6,815 bases of DNA from Accumulibacter sp. (GTDB lineage Bacteria > Pseudomonadota > Gammaproteobacteria > Burkholderiales > Rhodocyclaceae), in assembly GCA_031274075.1 (NCBI GenBank), contig JAISQQ010000173.1, positions 1 to 6,815 of the forward strand. Reading direction: 5' to 3'. Below the pieces are notes generated by a model. The model made no database searches. It was not told the origin of the DNA and saw only the letters and a list, made by a program, of their open reading frames with translations. Position numbers and translations under genes: made by a program. How positions within the stretch are numbered: position 1 is the stretch's first letter; each line of letters starts with the position of its first letter. Shown in pieces: positions 5,689-6,815 of the stretch.

Positions 5689-6426
5689 TCAATATTCAGC
5701 GCGACTAACGACTATATGGAGCTTCGGAATCAGCGACCAGAACTGATCCTCACATCCTTCATCACCACATATATTTTCCAAGGCTTCTGGCATGCCATCC
5801 GCATCCAAGTCCCAAAAGCCTTCTATAAGCCCAAAGTTACGGATATTTTGCAACTTCCCATTGATCTCACGGAAAACTGCCGAGAATTTTTCGAGAGACG
5901 AGCTTACATCTGAAATATAAATGAACCCGTTTGGTGAAGAAATCTTGTATCGGACAACATCATGCTTATCTTCATTGGCAAAAGCGCCTAATGAGGCTTT
6001 CTCGGCCTTCCTGAGCCTTTCAGATTCTTCCTTCGTCAATGGAAGCGGCATTAACCGAGGTAAAAGTGGTTTCTTTGACACAATAACAAGGCGAGGAGCG
6101 ACGGAAAGAAGGCGCTTGTCCGATGTTTTCAAACAAATAAAGTAGGCGTAGTCGCCCTCAGGTTCTGACTTGCAAGTGATGGGCGAATCGAACGAATCTA
6201 AATAGACGGACCGAGTACCGTCGCAGTATCGATAGAATTCATCCAAATCGCGTACACCCTCGGCGATGTCACTGATGTATTCACAGGCCAATTCTTTTCT
6301 ATAAGTAAAAGTACCGACTCTCCAGAGTTGGACTCCGGGTATTGCGGAAGAAACGCTCACATTACCCCCTGACATGGCGTGTATTGGCCAGAAAAGAGCA
6401 ACGAGCAAGAAATTAGCGACAGGCAT
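5689..6426 (-). CDS. Unrecognised, probably exported protein with a DxDxDG-like motif
   Basis: 245 residues; I do not recognise the family. Residues 6-18 (FLLVALFWPIHAM) form a hydrophobic stretch followed by small polar residues (SGGNVS), like the core and cleavage region of a signal peptide, but the positively charged start normally found there is missing. Six cysteines (48, 69, 85, 98, 220, 225) would suit disulfides outside the cytoplasm. DLDADGMPE (207-215) resembles the DxDxDG calcium loops seen in secreted repeat proteins, and CGDEGCEDQFW follows. A charged helix-like stretch lies at 131-145. The ATG is the earliest possible because TGA directly precedes it, and it lies inside a perfect inverted repeat without a good Shine-Dalgarno. 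GC in two 60-base lines counted by hand is 47-48 percent, well below the neighbours, suggesting horizontal transfer. Confidence 0.65.
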   Translation of the reverse strand: MPVANFLLVALFWPIHAMSGGNVSVSSAIPGVQLWRVGTFTYRKELACEYISDIAEGVRDLDEFYRYCDGTRSVYLDSFDSPITCKSEPEGDYAYFICLKTSDKRLLSVAPRLVIVSKKPLLPRLMPLPLTKEESERLRKAEKASLGAFANEDKHDVVRYKISSPNGFIYISDVSSSLEKFSAVFREINGKLQNIRNFGLIEGFWDLDADGMPEALENICGDEGCEDQFWSLIPKLHIVVSRAEY

Positions 6427-6437
6427 TCATGCCTGTC
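6418..6437. repeat. Perfect 9-bp inverted repeat over a start codon
   Basis: GACAGGCAT (6418-6426) and ATGCCTGTC (6429-6437) are exact reverse complements with TC between them. The start codon of the low-GC gene (6424-6426, minus strand) is inside the stem, as is the TGA before it. In RNA the hairpin could hide the start codon; in DNA it could be an operator or a small REP. Confidence 0.75.
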
Positions 6438-6440
6438 GGT

Positions 6441-6645
6441 CTAACGTGTTTTGGAAGGGGTTTGCATCCCCTCCCAAAACGGTCGCCGAAACCCCGTCCT
6501 TCAGGCCGGGGTTTGGCTCCCACCGCCCTGAAGGGCGGGGTTTCAAACCGGAGTTAGTTTTACGATGGAAGGGTTGGGGGGAAACATTAGCCTTGAAGAG
6601 GAGGGAATAACCCTTGCGGGGCGGAAGCCCCCTGAAAACATGAGG
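6441..6645 (+). ncRNA. Candidate structured RNA, resembles HEARO / omega RNA without iscB
   Basis: About 200 bases hold a dense series of stems in one orientation. P-a: GTTTTGG-A-AGGGG (6448-6460) with CCCCT-C-CCAAAAC (6468-6480). P-b: AAACCCCG (6489-6496) with CGGGGTTT (6507-6514). P-c: CCGCCC-TGAA-GGGCGG (6523-6538), alternatively enclosed by GGTTTG (6510-6515) with CAAACC (6544-6549). P-d: AAGGGTT (6569-6575) with AACCCTT (6609-6615), enclosing a purine-rich GGGGAAACATTAGCC segment. P-e: GGGGC-GGAA-GCCCC (6618-6631), a GNRA-type tetraloop. These stems are seen directly. The resemblance to HEARO (the IscB-associated omega RNA) is from memory of that class and is not proven; in those loci an iscB start codon would follow near the 3' end. 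Here an ATG occurs at 6640, but no iscB reading frame follows and fliI begins antisense at 6654. Alternative: the end of another IS200/IS605-type element. Confidence 0.5.
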
Positions 6646-6653
6646 TGCGGGCG

Positions 6654-6815
6654 TCAGGCGTCCGCCGTCTCAAACAGTTCCCGCAAGCCCGCTACGCTTT
6701 CCTCAAACCGGGCGCATTCGTTGAAATCCTGTTGCAGGTATTTTTCCATGCGCGGATAGAGGCCGACCGCCTGGTCGAGCACCGGGTCGGAGCCGGGGAC
6801 GTAGGCGCCGACGGT
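6654..6815 (-). CDS. fliI: Flagellar export ATPase FliI, C-terminal 53 residues (5' end outside window)
   Basis: The frame enters at the right edge and ends in TGA at 6654-6656. The translated end contains VGAYVPGSDPVLDQAV, then YPRMEKYLQQDFNECARFEES and LRELF. This matches the C-terminal domain of FliI, where GAYxxGSDPxLDxAI, a proline-containing helix and FLQQ are conserved; it fits FliI better than type III secretion ATPases of the SctN group, which usually read GEYxxG here. FliI hexamers energise export of flagellar rod, hook and filament proteins at the inner membrane. The Walker motifs lie outside the window. fliJ usually follows fliI on the same strand, but nothing like it is present in the downstream 1.4 kb. 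Confidence 0.87.
   Translation of the reverse strand, partial: TVGAYVPGSDPVLDQAVGLYPRMEKYLQQDFNECARFEESVAGLRELFETADA

Noticed and set aside
5605..5913. 102-codon plus-strand frame starting in the large inverted repeat
   Set aside because: It begins in the repeat and then runs antisense to the low-GC gene; no homology is evident.
6374..6610. 78-codon plus-strand frame across the RNA candidate
   Set aside because: It translates the hairpin region; peptides such as PSFRPGFGSHRPEGRGFKP reflect the palindromes, not a protein domain.
6441..6653. fliJ between fliI and the low-GC gene
   Set aside because: No minus-strand frame of useful length or coiled-coil character is present; the segment is hairpin-rich and non-coding.

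Overview
The window is GC-rich chromosomal DNA, most likely from a flagellated betaproteobacterium. This rests on four things: GC-rich codon use, a proteobacterial-type branched-chain aminotransferase, a prmC-grxD pair (monothiol CGFS glutaredoxin), and a fliI gene end. The class-level assignment is inference; no rRNA or other phylogenetic marker is present. Neighbouring genes are mostly housekeeping and complete, but nearly every intergenic gap is filled with hairpin repeats, several of which reach into the ends of coding regions.

Layout. ilvE (30-1043, +) makes branched-chain amino acids. It is followed by a short gap with three 10-bp direct repeats, then mnmD (1130-1894, +), a tRNA-modifying methyltransferase. 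mnmD converges on gltX (1919-3307, -), glutamyl-tRNA synthetase, and the two stop codons lie in one hairpin repeat. A 669-bp gene-free gap (3308-3976) follows. It holds REP-type hairpins, a 132-bp unit bounded by perfect 13-bp inverted ends, and a long direct duplication. Next on the minus strand is prmC (4406-5344) followed downstream by grxD (3977-4300), separated by a second copy of the hairpin repeat. A related third copy lies inside the 5' end of prmC. Upstream of prmC, where prfA would be usual, there are more REP hairpins, a large inverted repeat, and a low-GC gene (5689-6426, -) for an unrecognised, probably exported protein. Next comes a 200-bp run of hairpins (6441-6645, +) that resembles a HEARO / omega RNA without its iscB gene. 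The window ends in the last 53 codons of fliI (6654-6815, -).

How it fits together. PrmC (release-factor methylation), GltX (Glu-tRNA charging) and MnmD (wobble-uridine modification) all serve translation. GrxD serves Fe-S and redox homeostasis, and IlvE serves amino-acid synthesis. The flagellar gene and the low-GC gene belong to other modules. The junction between fliI and prmC looks like a rearrangement or insertion zone.

Most interesting points: the orphan omega-RNA candidate; a modular repeat made of opposed TCAGGGA-type heptamer arrays around a GC hairpin; and the way copies of that repeat encode the C-terminal tails of MnmD and PrmC and an N-terminal extension of PrmC.
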